Shown piece by piece: positions 1-8,260 of a stretch of 36,663 bases of DNA. The DNA is taken from positions 53,616 to 90,278 of the forward strand of contig JAFLTA010000006.1 of assembly GCA_022510685.1 (NCBI GenBank), given 5' to 3'. A program made the translations under genes and the position numbers. The notes under the pieces were generated by a model. It was not told the DNA's origin, searched no databases, and saw nothing but the letters and a program-made list of their open reading frames with translations. Every line of letters begins with the position of its first letter. The stretch's first letter is position 1. The stretch comes from Lachnospiraceae bacterium. Its GTDB lineage: Bacteria; Bacillota; Clostridia; Lachnospirales; Lachnospiraceae.

Positions 1-2
1 AT

Positions 3-98
3 ACAGGCGGCTCAACCGGAGGAAATACAGGCGGCTCAACCGGAGGAAATACAGGCGGCTCAACCGGAGGAAATACAGGAGGTTCTACGGGCGGAAAC
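3..98 (+). repeat. 24-bp tandem repeat encoding a TGGSTGGN linker
   Basis: Three identical 24-bp units lie at 3-26, 27-50 and 51-74, followed by a diverged fourth unit (75-98) and shorter 12-bp derivatives to about 122. Each unit keeps the frame and encodes eight residues of a Gly-rich linker. The identity of the units at DNA level suggests recent expansion; the array probably continues left of the window. Confidence 0.9.
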
Positions 99-737
99 AC
101 TGGCGGTAATACAGGAGGAAACACGGGAGACCCTGCCGATGGAATTCCAGGTGGTGGCTCCGGACAATATAGCGACAACCCGGTACAGGGTGTAAAAGCT
201 AACGGTATGAAATTAACTGCCAATGTTAAGAATGTGAAAAATCTGGCAGTGAAGTCCAAGTATCAACTGGCACCGAAGAAGAGTATGCAGTTACGTGTCA
301 CACTGTTGCCGACAAATGCTGCGGCACAGAAGCTTACCTATAAGAGCAGCAAACCTTCCATCGCAAAGGTCAGTGCCACAGGAAAGGTGACTGCCGGCAA
401 AAAAGCAGGAAAGACAGTGATTACCATAACTTCTGCCAGTGGTTTGCAGAAAAAATTCACCGTGCAGGTGATGAAAAAAGCGGTGAAGAAGATTACCCTT
501 AAGGCTTCTAAGAAAAAGATTAAAGTGAAAAAGAAAGTGAAGCTAAAAGCAAAGACCAATCCGAGCAAGAAGAAGGCGAGTGCTACCTTGTATTGGAAAT
601 CCAGCAATCCTAAGGTGGCAACGGTCACTCAGAAAGGTGTTGTAAAGGCTAAGAAAAAGGGAAAGGTTAAGATTACCGCTTATGCTACAGATGGCAGCGG
701 CAAGAAAAAAGCTGTGAAACTGACAGTGAAAAAGTAA
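3..737 (+). CDS. C-terminal part of a Gly/Thr-rich surface protein with two BIG2 domains (5' truncated by window edge)
   Basis: The reading frame is open from the left edge, so the start of the gene lies outside the window. It begins with a low-complexity Thr-Gly-Gly-Ser/Asn linker made by a tandem DNA repeat, then passes through a short Pro/Gly segment into two lysine-rich Ig-like domains of the BIG2 type. The first ends in a typical 'S-x-x-G-x-V-T-A-G-K-K-A-G' turn and the second has 'WKSSNPKVATV' and 'GVVKAKKKG'. BIG2 folds are common in extracellular adhesins, with the Gly-rich linker as a flexible spacer. No LPXTG or other anchor follows; the protein ends right after the second domain with LTVKK. 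An ATG at 207 is internal and should not be taken as the start. A strong hairpin follows the stop. Function beyond surface or secreted protein is inferred. Confidence 0.8.
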   Translation, partial: TGGSTGGNTGGSTGGNTGGSTGGNTGGSTGGNTGGNTGGNTGDPADGIPGGGSGQYSDNPVQGVKANGMKLTANVKNVKNLAVKSKYQLAPKKSMQLRVTLLPTNAAAQKLTYKSSKPSIAKVSATGKVTAGKKAGKTVITITSASGLQKKFTVQVMKKAVKKITLKASKKKIKVKKKVKLKAKTNPSKKKASATLYWKSSNPKVATVTQKGVVKAKKKGKVKITAYATDGSGKKKAVKLTVKK

Positions 738-761
738 TATCATACGATAATGTGAGTATAG

Positions 762-796
762 AAATGGCGAAACAAAAATCTTTGTTTCGCCATTTT
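762..796 (+). terminator. Rho-independent terminator, probably bidirectional
   Basis: A perfect 15-bp stem (762-776 with 781-795) closes a 4-nt loop. It lies between two convergent genes (upstream stop at 737, LRR gene stop at 858) and can serve both. The T tract after the stem is short on either strand. Confidence 0.8.
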
Positions 797-857
797 ATAA
801 GCGTGCTCTCCTGTACTGTCTGCATTGTCATGTCCGGCAGAGCGATGTACGCTTAAC

Positions 858-3326
858 TCACTTTGGTTTAATATAGTCAACATGCCCCGTATAGCCTGTG
901 ACAGTGACACCCTCATCACAGGTAACAGACCATAATTTTATATTGTTTGTCAAGTTCAGACTGGTCAATGAATTGGTATGGCAAGACAGGGTTTCCAGTG
1001 CGACACATTCGCTTAAGTCCAAACTGGTCAACTGGTTGTTAGTGCAACTTAAAGTGGCGATTTTTACGCACCCGCTCAAATTCAAACTGGTTAGCTTGCT
1101 GGCCGAACAATATAATAACCTCAGATTTGTATTCTTGCTTAAATCGAGACTGGTCAGCTGGTTAGCACCACATTGTAAAGTACTCAGATTCGGACAGTTA
1201 CTGACATCTATTTTAGTCAGCTGGTTGTATTGAGCCAGTAAGGATATCAGATTCTCACAGCTACCCACATCAAGGTTTTTCAATTGATTCTCGTTGCATT
1301 CTACAAATTCCAACTTCACATTTTTTGACAGGCTCAGGCTGGTCAGTTGGTTCTTGTTACACCTTAAAACTTCTAATCCTGCACAGTTTGACACATCCAG
1401 ACTGGTCAGTTGGTTCTCATCACAGGCTAGGCTCTTCATTCCGGTATTTTTTGATAAATTCAAACTGGTCAGTTGGTTCTCATTGCAGTTCAAGAATGAC
1501 AACTTCACATTTTTGCTGATGTCCAGACCGGTCAGCTGGCAATCAGAGCAATTTAAGGATGTCAAATTTACACAGCCGCTTACGTCCAGACTGTCCAGAG
1601 GATTTCTTAAACAGTATATGCTTTCCAGACTTTCACAGCCGCTCAGCTTGAGACTGGTCAAATCATTGTGGCCACATTCTAAATTTATCAGATTATTGTT
1701 CTTGCCTAAAACCAGACTTCTCAGGTCATTTGACGAACAGTCTAATTCGGTCAGTTTTCCGTTCTTTGACACATCCAGACTGGTTAAGTCACCGACAGAG
1801 CAATCAAGGGATGTCAAATTTGTGCAGCTGCTTAAATCTAATCCGGTTAGTTTGGAGTCATGGCAATCAATAGATGTCAGATTGACACAGCCGTTCACAT
1901 TTAATTCCGTTAGTTGATAGTTTCTGACACAGGTTAAGGTGGTCAGATTCCCTTTGCCTGACACATCCAGACTGGTCAGCTGGGTGTATGATACGTATAG
2001 GGATTCCAGTTTGTTGTTGTTCGTCAGGTCCAATACGGTCAGGTCGTCAGAGCCGCATATTAGTTCTTTTAGATTCCGGTTCTTTGACACATCCAGACTG
2101 CTTAGCGGGTTGTTGTAACAGGATAAGTTTTCCATATTGCCACTGTTTGTCAGGTCCAGAGCGGTCAATTCATTGTTTTCGCAAATTAAAGATTTAAGAT
2201 TCGTACAATTACCGGTGTTCAGGCTGGTCAGTTTATTATAATGACAATCTATGGATTCCAGTTTGTTATTATCCGGCAATATCAGGCTGGTCAGGTTGCT
2301 TTCATGGCAGTCTAACTCTATCAAATTGACATTGCTTGACAAATCAAGACTCTCCGTTGCGCTATCATAACATTCTAATTTTGCTAAATATGTATTTGCA
2401 GTCAGGTCTGGATTAGTGAGCTGGTTATGGCTGCAATTAAGTTCGGTTAATTTCATATTTTTTGTAAGATTGAGCTCGGTCAGAGCATTATAGTAACAGT
2501 TTAAGTATGATAAATTTTCACAGCCACTGACATCCAAGCTGGCTAGGAAATTAAAAGAACAGTCTATGGACGTCAGGTTTGGGTTGTTGCCTGTTTTTAA
2601 GCTATATAGGGCACTGGAGCTGCAGTCTAGGCTCTTCAGATATTTACATTGACTAACATCTAATTCATCTATTAAAACGGGCCTATTCCAGTCAATTCCT
2701 ACCAGTCGGGTGTTTTCCCAGATATATTGGCTACTGTTTAAATCTTCGCTTACATTTGCCCCCAATGCTTTTTGTTGATCGATGATTGCCTGCAGAGCGG
2801 CCACATCCTCATCATTTTTTGGTATGTAAGGCGTCGGTGATGGTGATGGTGTTATGACAGGTGTGAAGACCGGTCGTGGTGGAACCTGTGTGATTTGCGG
2901 ACCCGGTTGTCTTGTTGGGTATACACCTGATGAAGCTGTTGGATTTGTACCGGGTGTTGGTGTTTTCTTTGTGGTGGAAGTCTTCTGTGGGGTTTTAGGC
3001 TTCGCCTTTACAGTGATTTTACAGGTATACTTCTTCTTGCCGATTTTAGCCTGTACTTTAGCTGTTCCCTTCTTCTTTCCTTTAATTGTTACACCGGTTT
3101 TCTTTTTATTCTTAAGGGTAATGTTCTTTTTGCCGGATGTAACCTTCCATGTCACTTTCTTTTTGTTGTTTTTCAGCTTGATTTTGGCTGTCTTTCCTAC
3201 GGTAACCTTTACAGTTTTCGTAATGCTTACCTTTTTTGCTGCTGATACATTCATGCTGGCACTGCTGATTGCCAGCGAGCAAGCCAGCAGAACAGAAAGA
3301 TGCTTTGCTTTTTTCATATGCTTCAT
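858..3326 (-). CDS. Secreted leucine-rich repeat protein with N-terminal lysine-rich Ig-like domain
   Basis: An 822-residue exported protein. The start was chosen at 3326 because a GAGG ribosome site lies 7 nt before that ATG; a start at 3407 would put 27 charged residues before the signal peptide. Residues 1-30 form a signal peptide (basic MKHMKKAKH, hydrophobic core, cleavage near VSA/A). Residues about 30-107 form a Lys-rich BIG2-like domain; about 108-168 are a Pro/Thr/Ser wall-spanning type linker. Residues about 223-804 hold 28 leucine-rich repeats with a 21-residue period, consensus LxxLxCxxNxLTSLDLSxN. Cysteine fills the strand position in 26 of the 28 units. Bacterial LRR arrays of this sort (internalin-like) mediate protein or carbohydrate contacts. 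There is no LPXTG or membrane anchor at the C terminus, so it is probably secreted or held non-covalently. The ligand is unknown. Confidence 0.85.
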   Translation of the reverse strand: MKHMKKAKHLSVLLACSLAISSASMNVSAAKKVSITKTVKVTVGKTAKIKLKNNKKKVTWKVTSGKKNITLKNKKKTGVTIKGKKKGTAKVQAKIGKKKYTCKITVKAKPKTPQKTSTTKKTPTPGTNPTASSGVYPTRQPGPQITQVPPRPVFTPVITPSPSPTPYIPKNDEDVAALQAIIDQQKALGANVSEDLNSSQYIWENTRLVGIDWNRPVLIDELDVSQCKYLKSLDCSSSALYSLKTGNNPNLTSIDCSFNFLASLDVSGCENLSYLNCYYNALTELNLTKNMKLTELNCSHNQLTNPDLTANTYLAKLECYDSATESLDLSSNVNLIELDCHESNLTSLILPDNNKLESIDCHYNKLTSLNTGNCTNLKSLICENNELTALDLTNSGNMENLSCYNNPLSSLDVSKNRNLKELICGSDDLTVLDLTNNNKLESLYVSYTQLTSLDVSGKGNLTTLTCVRNYQLTELNVNGCVNLTSIDCHDSKLTGLDLSSCTNLTSLDCSVGDLTSLDVSKNGKLTELDCSSNDLRSLVLGKNNNLINLECGHNDLTSLKLSGCESLESIYCLRNPLDSLDVSGCVNLTSLNCSDCQLTGLDISKNVKLSFLNCNENQLTSLNLSKNTGMKSLACDENQLTSLDVSNCAGLEVLRCNKNQLTSLSLSKNVKLEFVECNENQLKNLDVGSCENLISLLAQYNQLTKIDVSNCPNLSTLQCGANQLTSLDLSKNTNLRLLYCSASKLTSLNLSGCVKIATLSCTNNQLTSLDLSECVALETLSCHTNSLTSLNLTNNIKLWSVTCDEGVTVTGYTGHVDYIKPK
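915..2660 (-). repeat. 63-bp tandem repeat array encoding 28 LRR units
   Basis: The DNA repeats with a 63-bp period, most visible as recurring 'agactggtcag' blocks on the plus strand. Individual units have diverged, so the array is old compared with the 24-bp repeat at the left edge. One unit is one codon longer than the rest. Boundaries are approximate. Confidence 0.85.
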
Positions 3327-3394
3327 TTTCTTTCCTCTTTTCTTTATATTTATCTCCACAAATGCTTCCGTTTCTTCAAAAAACTCAAGCATTT

Positions 3395-3425
3395 GAATTG
3401 ATATCAATTCCCTCTATAATTATAG
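3395..3425. promoter_or_regulatory. Two adjacent palindromes upstream of the LRR gene
   Basis: A perfect 16-bp palindrome (3395-3410) is followed 3 nt later by a perfect 12-bp palindrome (3414-3425) that contains TATAAT on both strands. They lie 69-99 bp upstream of the LRR start at 3326. The inner palindrome could be the -10 of the minus-strand promoter, with the 16-mer an operator just downstream, but no convincing -35 is seen. The symmetry is plain; the role is inferred. Confidence 0.4.
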
Positions 3426-3789
3426 ATATCTTAAGGAGGAAAAAGGTTCCCAAAAAATAATCTGACAAACCACAAAAACCATTGAAATTAACCAGAGATT
3501 CCATTATAATAGTATTTGTATATATTGTGGATTTCGGTCTGCATTGGGTGATGGTTGAATCACTATGCCTTGCCAGGCACTGTTAGTAGCAGTGTCTGGT
3601 GGTACACCGTTAAATTAGTACTCTGGTAATGATGAATTAGAAATTTGGCAATGCGGCTCACATTATCGAGATAAATAAAATATTGGTGTCAAATTGGTGT
3701 CACCCCCCAAAAAAAATTTATAAAATTTCATATTTCAACACCCCGCAAAGTCCATAAAATCAAGGCTTTGCGAAAATTAACAAATTGGA
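3411..3789 (+). other. Long intergenic region with hairpins, no recognised gene
   Basis: No convincing coding sequence was found here. After a good sigma-A type promoter (3482-3510) the stretch contains hairpins with stems at 3549-3564 (GTGAT/ATCAC), at 3571-3601 (about 10-12 bp, 7-nt loop) and at 3744-3772 (7 bp plus two pairs). A short direct repeat of TTGGTGTCA lies at about 3684-3703. None of the hairpins is followed by a T tract. The stretch may encode a small RNA or a long leader, or hold decayed mobile-element sequence. Confidence 0.35.
3482..3510 (+). promoter_or_regulatory. Sigma-A type promoter facing the intergenic hairpins
   Basis: TTGAAA at 3482-3487 and TATAAT at 3505-3510 with an exact 17-bp spacer. 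No gene starts within the next 370 bp, so the transcript would either be non-coding or a long clpB leader. Confidence 0.5.
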
Positions 3790-3816
3790 TTAGCACTCAC
3801 CTCTTGACAGTGCTAA
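3790..3816. promoter_or_regulatory. CIRCE operator (HrcA binding site)
   Basis: TTAGCACTC (3790-3798), a 9-nt spacer, then CAGTGCTAA (3808-3816). This is the CIRCE inverted repeat TTAGCACTC-N9-GAGTGCTAA with one mismatch in the right arm. It overlaps the -35 box of the clpB promoter, so HrcA bound here would block RNA polymerase. HrcA itself is not in the window. Confidence 0.9.
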
Positions 3817-3832
3817 CAAAAAGTTGTATAAC
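3804..3832 (+). promoter_or_regulatory. clpB promoter
   Basis: TTGACA (3804-3809) and TATAAC (3827-3832) are separated by 17 bp. The -35 lies inside the CIRCE element. The expected start of transcription near 3839 leaves a leader of about 50 nt with GAGGTGA 6 nt before the clpB ATG. Confidence 0.8.
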
Positions 3833-3888
3833 ATTCCATATAAGAGGAAAAACTAAAGTACGGCAGCAAAGAAATGAGGTGATTCGCT

Positions 3889-6459
3889 ATGAATATCAGT
3901 AAATTTACGCAGAAATCCCAGGAGGTTGTGCAGGGATGTGACAAGGTGGCGTTAGATTATGGTCATCAGGAGATAGAGCAGGAGCATATGCTGTCTGCCA
4001 TGATGGAAGTCGATGACAGCCTAATCCGCAAGTTGATTGAAAAGATGGGGATTGCTCCTGAAGTTTTTCAGGCGCAGATAGACAGTCTGCTTCAGAAACG
4101 TCCTAAAGTTTCCGGGGGAGAGTTGCGCGTTGGCAAGTACTTAAATGAGGCATTGATATATGCAGAAGATGAAGCAAAGCGAATGGGCGACGAATATGTT
4201 TCTGTGGAGCATTTATTTTTGAGTCTTCTGGCACATCCCAGCAGGGAAATCAAGGAATTGTTCCGCCAGTGTCAGATAGACAAAGAGCGTTTTCTTCAGG
4301 TTCTTTCAGAAGTGCGGGGAAATCAGCGGGTAACCACTGATAATCCGGAGGCAACCTACGATACCTTGGAAAAATATGGTTCTGATTTGGTAGAGCGTGC
4401 CAAGGGTGGGAAGCTGGATCCCGTTATCGGCAGAGACGGAGAAATCCGAAATGTGATTCGCATTCTTTCCCGCAAGACCAAAAATAATCCGGTGCTCATT
4501 GGTGAACCGGGAGTAGGTAAAACTGCCGTTGTGGAAGGTCTGGCACAGCGTATTGTCCGTGGAGATGTTCCGGAAGGATTAAAAGATAAAAAGATTTTTG
4601 CGCTGGATATGGGAGCTCTCGTAGCGGGTGCCAAGTATCGCGGTGAGTTTGAGGAACGATTGAAAGCCGTACTGCAGGAAGTGAAAAATAGTGACGGTCA
4701 GATTATTTTGTTTATTGATGAACTTCATACAATTGTCGGTGCGGGAAAGTCGGAAGGAGCCATGGATGCAGGGAATATGTTAAAGCCCATGCTTGCCCGT
4801 GGAGAGCTTCATTGTATTGGAGCAACTACGCTGGATGAGTACCGTATGTATATAGAAAAGGACCCGGCATTGGAGAGACGTTTCCAACCTGTCATGGTAG
4901 ATGAGCCTACGGTGGAGGATACGATTTCTATTTTGCGAGGCTTAAAGGAACGCTATGAAGTGTATCACGGTGTTAAGATTACAGATGCATCTCTGGTGGC
5001 GGCGTCTACTTTATCAAACCGTTATATCTCTGACCGTTTTTTGCCGGATAAGGCAATTGATTTGGTGGATGAAGCTTGTGCCATGATAAAAACGGAATTG
5101 GACAGCATGCCGGCAGAGCTGGACGAGGTGCGTCGTCGCATTATGCAGATGGAGATTGAGGAAGCGGCACTGAAAAAAGAGACGGACCGACTTTCGGAAG
5201 AACGTCTGGAGGAGTTGCAGAAAGATTTAGCGGAGCTGAAAGATGATTTCAATACTCGCAAGGCGCAGTGGGACAGTGAAAAAGCTTCCGTTGATGCTGT
5301 CAATAAATTGAAGGAAGAAATTGATGCACTGCATACTGAGATGGAAACCGCTCAGAGAAATTACGATTTGAACCGGGCGGCAGAGATTCAGTATGGACAG
5401 TTACCGGAATTGCAACGTCAGTTGGAAATGGAGGAGGCGAAAGTAAAATCCGAGGAGCGGACGCTGGTGCAGGAAAGTGTTACCGATGAGGAGATTGCGA
5501 AAATTATTTCCCGGTGGACAGGCATTCCTATTGCAAAGCTGACCGAAGGAGAGCGGGAAAAAACTCTGCACCTGGAGGAGGAACTTCATCAGCGTGTCAT
5601 TGGTCAGGAGGAGGGAGTTCGTCTGGTGACGGAGGCGATTTTGCGCTCTAAGGCAGGCATTAAAGATCCTACCAAACCCATTGGCTCTTTTCTGTTTTTG
5701 GGACCTACCGGAGTGGGAAAGACGGAACTTGCCAAGACCTTGGCGGCAAGCCTTTTTGATGATGAATCCAACATGGTTCGCATTGATATGAGCGAATATA
5801 TGGAGAAACATTCTGTAGCGCGCCTGATTGGAGCTCCTCCGGGTTATGTGGGCTATGAGGAGGGCGGACAGCTCACAGAAGCAGTTCGTCGGAAACCGTA
5901 TTCTGTCGTTCTTTTTGATGAGATAGAAAAGGCTCATCCGGACGTATTTAATGTGTTGCTGCAAATATTGGATGACGGACGAATTACCGATTCCCAGGGA
6001 CATACGGTAGATTTCAAAAATACCATTTTAATTCTTACGTCAAACATCGGCTCCCAATTTTTATTAGAGGGCATTGGAGAGGATGGAGAAATACCTGATG
6101 ACGTGCGGGAAGAAGTTATGGGACAGCTGCGTGTAAATTTCCGTCCGGAGTTTTTGAACCGTTTGGATGAGACGATTTTGTTCAAACCGCTGGGACAAAA
6201 GGACATAGCCGGCATCATAGATATTCTCATGGAAGAGTTGAATACACGGCTGGCAGACAAGGAACTGCGTGTATCCCTAAGTGACAGAGCGAAAGACTTT
6301 ATTGCCGGAGAAGCCTATGAACCTGCATTTGGTGCCAGACCGCTGAAACGATATCTCCAAAAAAATGTGGAGACACTCCTTGCCAGACGCATCCTCAGCG
6401 GTGAGGTGCATCTGGGAGAGGAAATCGTGTTGGATGAACAGGACGGAAAGTTAATCTAG
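3889..6459 (+). CDS. clpB: ATP-dependent chaperone ClpB
   Basis: An 856-residue Hsp100 disaggregase that works with DnaK/DnaJ/GrpE to pull proteins out of aggregates in the cytosol. Clp N-domain repeats occupy about residues 1-145. The first AAA+ module has Walker A GEPGVGKT at 205-212 and Walker B near IILFIDE (about 272-278). A coiled-coil middle domain spans about 405-530, with many heptad Leu/Glu/Lys residues. The second AAA+ module has GPTGVGKT at 605-612, and a C-terminal D2-small domain follows. The full-length middle domain and lack of a ClpP-binding loop place it with ClpB rather than ClpC. Length is normal for the family. Transcription is predicted to be heat-shock controlled through the CIRCE element. 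It appears monocistronic, since the next gene has its own promoter. Confidence 0.97.
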   Translation: MNISKFTQKSQEVVQGCDKVALDYGHQEIEQEHMLSAMMEVDDSLIRKLIEKMGIAPEVFQAQIDSLLQKRPKVSGGELRVGKYLNEALIYAEDEAKRMGDEYVSVEHLFLSLLAHPSREIKELFRQCQIDKERFLQVLSEVRGNQRVTTDNPEATYDTLEKYGSDLVERAKGGKLDPVIGRDGEIRNVIRILSRKTKNNPVLIGEPGVGKTAVVEGLAQRIVRGDVPEGLKDKKIFALDMGALVAGAKYRGEFEERLKAVLQEVKNSDGQIILFIDELHTIVGAGKSEGAMDAGNMLKPMLARGELHCIGATTLDEYRMYIEKDPALERRFQPVMVDEPTVEDTISILRGLKERYEVYHGVKITDASLVAASTLSNRYISDRFLPDKAIDLVDEACAMIKTELDSMPAELDEVRRRIMQMEIEEAALKKETDRLSEERLEELQKDLAELKDDFNTRKAQWDSEKASVDAVNKLKEEIDALHTEMETAQRNYDLNRAAEIQYGQLPELQRQLEMEEAKVKSEERTLVQESVTDEEIAKIISRWTGIPIAKLTEGEREKTLHLEEELHQRVIGQEEGVRLVTEAILRSKAGIKDPTKPIGSFLFLGPTGVGKTELAKTLAASLFDDESNMVRIDMSEYMEKHSVARLIGAPPGYVGYEEGGQLTEAVRRKPYSVVLFDEIEKAHPDVFNVLLQILDDGRITDSQGHTVDFKNTILILTSNIGSQFLLEGIGEDGEIPDDVREEVMGQLRVNFRPEFLNRLDETILFKPLGQKDIAGIIDILMEELNTRLADKELRVSLSDRAKDFIAGEAYEPAFGARPLKRYLQKNVETLLARRILSGEVHLGEEIVLDEQDGKLI

Positions 6460-6472
6460 ACATTTCTTACCA

Positions 6473-6501
6473 TTGCCTGTATACCGATTATCTGCTACAA
6501 T
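6473..6501 (+). promoter_or_regulatory. Promoter of the DEAD-box helicase gene
   Basis: TTGCCT (6473-6478) and TACAAT (6496-6501) with 17 bp between them, in the 83-bp gap after clpB. It gives a leader of about 35 nt before the ATG at 6543, with a GGAGAG ribosome site. Confidence 0.6.
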
Positions 6502-6542
6502 GTTTTGGTTAGCGAGTAAAGAAGTTAGAAACGGAGAGCAGA

Positions 6543-8117
6543 ATGACCTTTGAAGAAATGTGTTTAGATACAAGAATTATGCGGGCTGTCACGGAAATGG
6601 GATTTGAGCAGCCCAGTCCGATTCAGTCCCAGTCGATTCCTATTGCTATGGAAGGAAGGGATTTGATTGGACAGGCACAGACCGGTACCGGAAAAACAGC
6701 ATCTTTCGGAATCCCCCTGTTGCAGCGTATAAATCCTAAAGACAGGCATTTGCAGGCGTTGGTATTGTGTCCCACGAGAGAATTGGCAATACAGTCGGCA
6801 GGTGAGGTACGGAAACTGGCAAAATTTATGCATGGTATCAAAGTGCTTCCCATTTATGGCGGGCAGGATATCAGTAAGCAGATTCGCTCTTTGAAGGGCG
6901 GTGTTCAGATTATCATCGGAACTCCGGGAAGGGTTATGGATCATATGCGCCGTCATACGCTGAAAATGGAAACGGTGGATATGATTGTTCTGGACGAAGC
7001 AGACGAGATGCTGAATATGGGATTTCGGGAGGATATCGAAACCATATTGGACAAATTGCCCATAGAGCGCCAGACCATGTTGTTTTCCGCTACCATGCCC
7101 AAACCTATTATGGAAATTGCCCATAATTATTTACATAATCCGGAAATCGTCAGAGTGGTGAAAAAGGAGCTGACGGTTCCGAAAATCGAGCAATATTATT
7201 ATGAGGTAAATTTAAGGAAAAAGAACGAAGTGCTGTCCCGTTTGTTGGATATGTACGATCCGGAACTTTCTTTGGTGTTTTGCAATACAAAACGCAAGGT
7301 AGACGAATTGGTGGCAGACTTAAAGGGCAGAGGATATTTTGCGGAAGGGCTGCATGGAGATATGAAGCAGAGCCAGAGAGACCGTGTGATGAACGGATTT
7401 CGCAATGGACGTACGGATATTCTGGTTGCGACGGATGTGGCGGCGCGGGGGATTGATGTAGATGATGTGGAAGCGGTCTTTAATTATGATGTGCCACAGG
7501 ACGATGAGTATTATGTGCATCGCATCGGTCGTACCGGGCGTGCCGGGCGGACAGGCAGGGCGTTTACCTTGGTGGTTGGCAAGGAAATATATAAGTTAAA
7601 AGACATTCAGAGGTATTGCAAAACGAAAGTACGAAGGCAGCCGATTCCTTCTGCGGATGATGTGACGGCTATCAAATCAGAAAAGCTTCTGGAGCAGGCA
7701 GGGGATTTGATTGCCGGTGAAAACCTGGGACATACCATAGATTTATTGGAGGAATATTTAGACAATAGCGAGTATTCTGCCATTGAGATGGCGGCGGCAC
7801 TGCTGACCATGCAAATGGGCGACGGAACATCAGTGAATCTGCCTAAGGAAGAATTTGGTGATACGGGAGCAGAGCCCGGTATGGTGCGTATGTTTATGAA
7901 TATCGGAAAAAAAGACCGTGTGCGCATTGGAGATATTCTGGGAGCCGTGGCGGGAGAGAGCGGCATGGAAGGTGACTTAGTGGGCACGATTGACATGTAT
8001 GACAACTTTTCTTTTGTGGAAGTTCCCGAAGAATATGCCGGTGCAGTGTTGGATGCCATGAACCACAGCAAAATCAAGGGACGCAAGGTAAATATGGAGC
8101 CGGCAAATAAACGGTGA
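6543..8117 (+). CDS. DEAD-box ATP-dependent RNA helicase with DbpA-type RNA-binding tail
   Basis: A 524-residue cytosolic RNA helicase of the CshA/DeaD/DbpA group. The motifs run in order: F-x17-Q motif (FEQPSPIQSQ, 21-30), motif I AQTGTGKT (45-52), PTRELA, TPGR, motif II DEAD (151-154), SAT, VATDVAARGID, and motif VI HRIGRTGRAG starting at 326. After residue about 445 comes an RRM-like domain matching the DbpA C-terminal domain. In E. coli DbpA and B. subtilis YxiN this domain binds hairpin 92 of 23S rRNA, suggesting a role in large-subunit assembly. The insert between helicase core and tail makes it longer than YxiN. Whether it is a true DbpA orthologue or a broader DeaD-type protein cannot be settled here, so no symbol is given. 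Confidence 0.93.
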   Translation: MTFEEMCLDTRIMRAVTEMGFEQPSPIQSQSIPIAMEGRDLIGQAQTGTGKTASFGIPLLQRINPKDRHLQALVLCPTRELAIQSAGEVRKLAKFMHGIKVLPIYGGQDISKQIRSLKGGVQIIIGTPGRVMDHMRRHTLKMETVDMIVLDEADEMLNMGFREDIETILDKLPIERQTMLFSATMPKPIMEIAHNYLHNPEIVRVVKKELTVPKIEQYYYEVNLRKKNEVLSRLLDMYDPELSLVFCNTKRKVDELVADLKGRGYFAEGLHGDMKQSQRDRVMNGFRNGRTDILVATDVAARGIDVDDVEAVFNYDVPQDDEYYVHRIGRTGRAGRTGRAFTLVVGKEIYKLKDIQRYCKTKVRRQPIPSADDVTAIKSEKLLEQAGDLIAGENLGHTIDLLEEYLDNSEYSAIEMAAALLTMQMGDGTSVNLPKEEFGDTGAEPGMVRMFMNIGKKDRVRIGDILGAVAGESGMEGDLVGTIDMYDNFSFVEVPEEYAGAVLDAMNHSKIKGRKVNMEPANKR

Positions 8118-8154
8118 TTCGGGGCGGTGATGTCGATGTCAAACAGATTTACAT

Positions 8155-8183
8155 TAGACAAACTTTTAAAATTATGCTATAAT
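8155..8183 (+). promoter_or_regulatory. Promoter of the repeat-protein/transglycosylase operon
   Basis: TAGACA (8155-8160), 17-bp spacer, TATAAT (8178-8183) with an extended -10 TG at 8175-8176. It would transcribe both the 162-residue repeat protein and the coupled transglycosylase gene. Confidence 0.75.
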
Positions 8184-8260
8184 AAAAAACTGTGGGGATA
8201 TCTTATAGTATGTTGAGATGGTTGAGAGATTAATGCAATGGGAGATACGGAGGTGTCGGC

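Noticed and set aside
3-122. Possible CRISPR-like repeat array
   Set aside because: The 24-bp units are directly adjacent with no spacers and keep a coding frame.
898-1917. Long plus-strand frames opposite the LRR gene
   Set aside because: They are mirror images of the 63-bp repeats, lack ribosome sites and show repeated 'LVSWL'-like text that only reflects the antisense of the LRR array.
5401-6003. 200-codon minus-strand frame within clpB
   Set aside because: It lies fully opposite conserved AAA+ coding sequence, has no ribosome site and no recognisable protein features.
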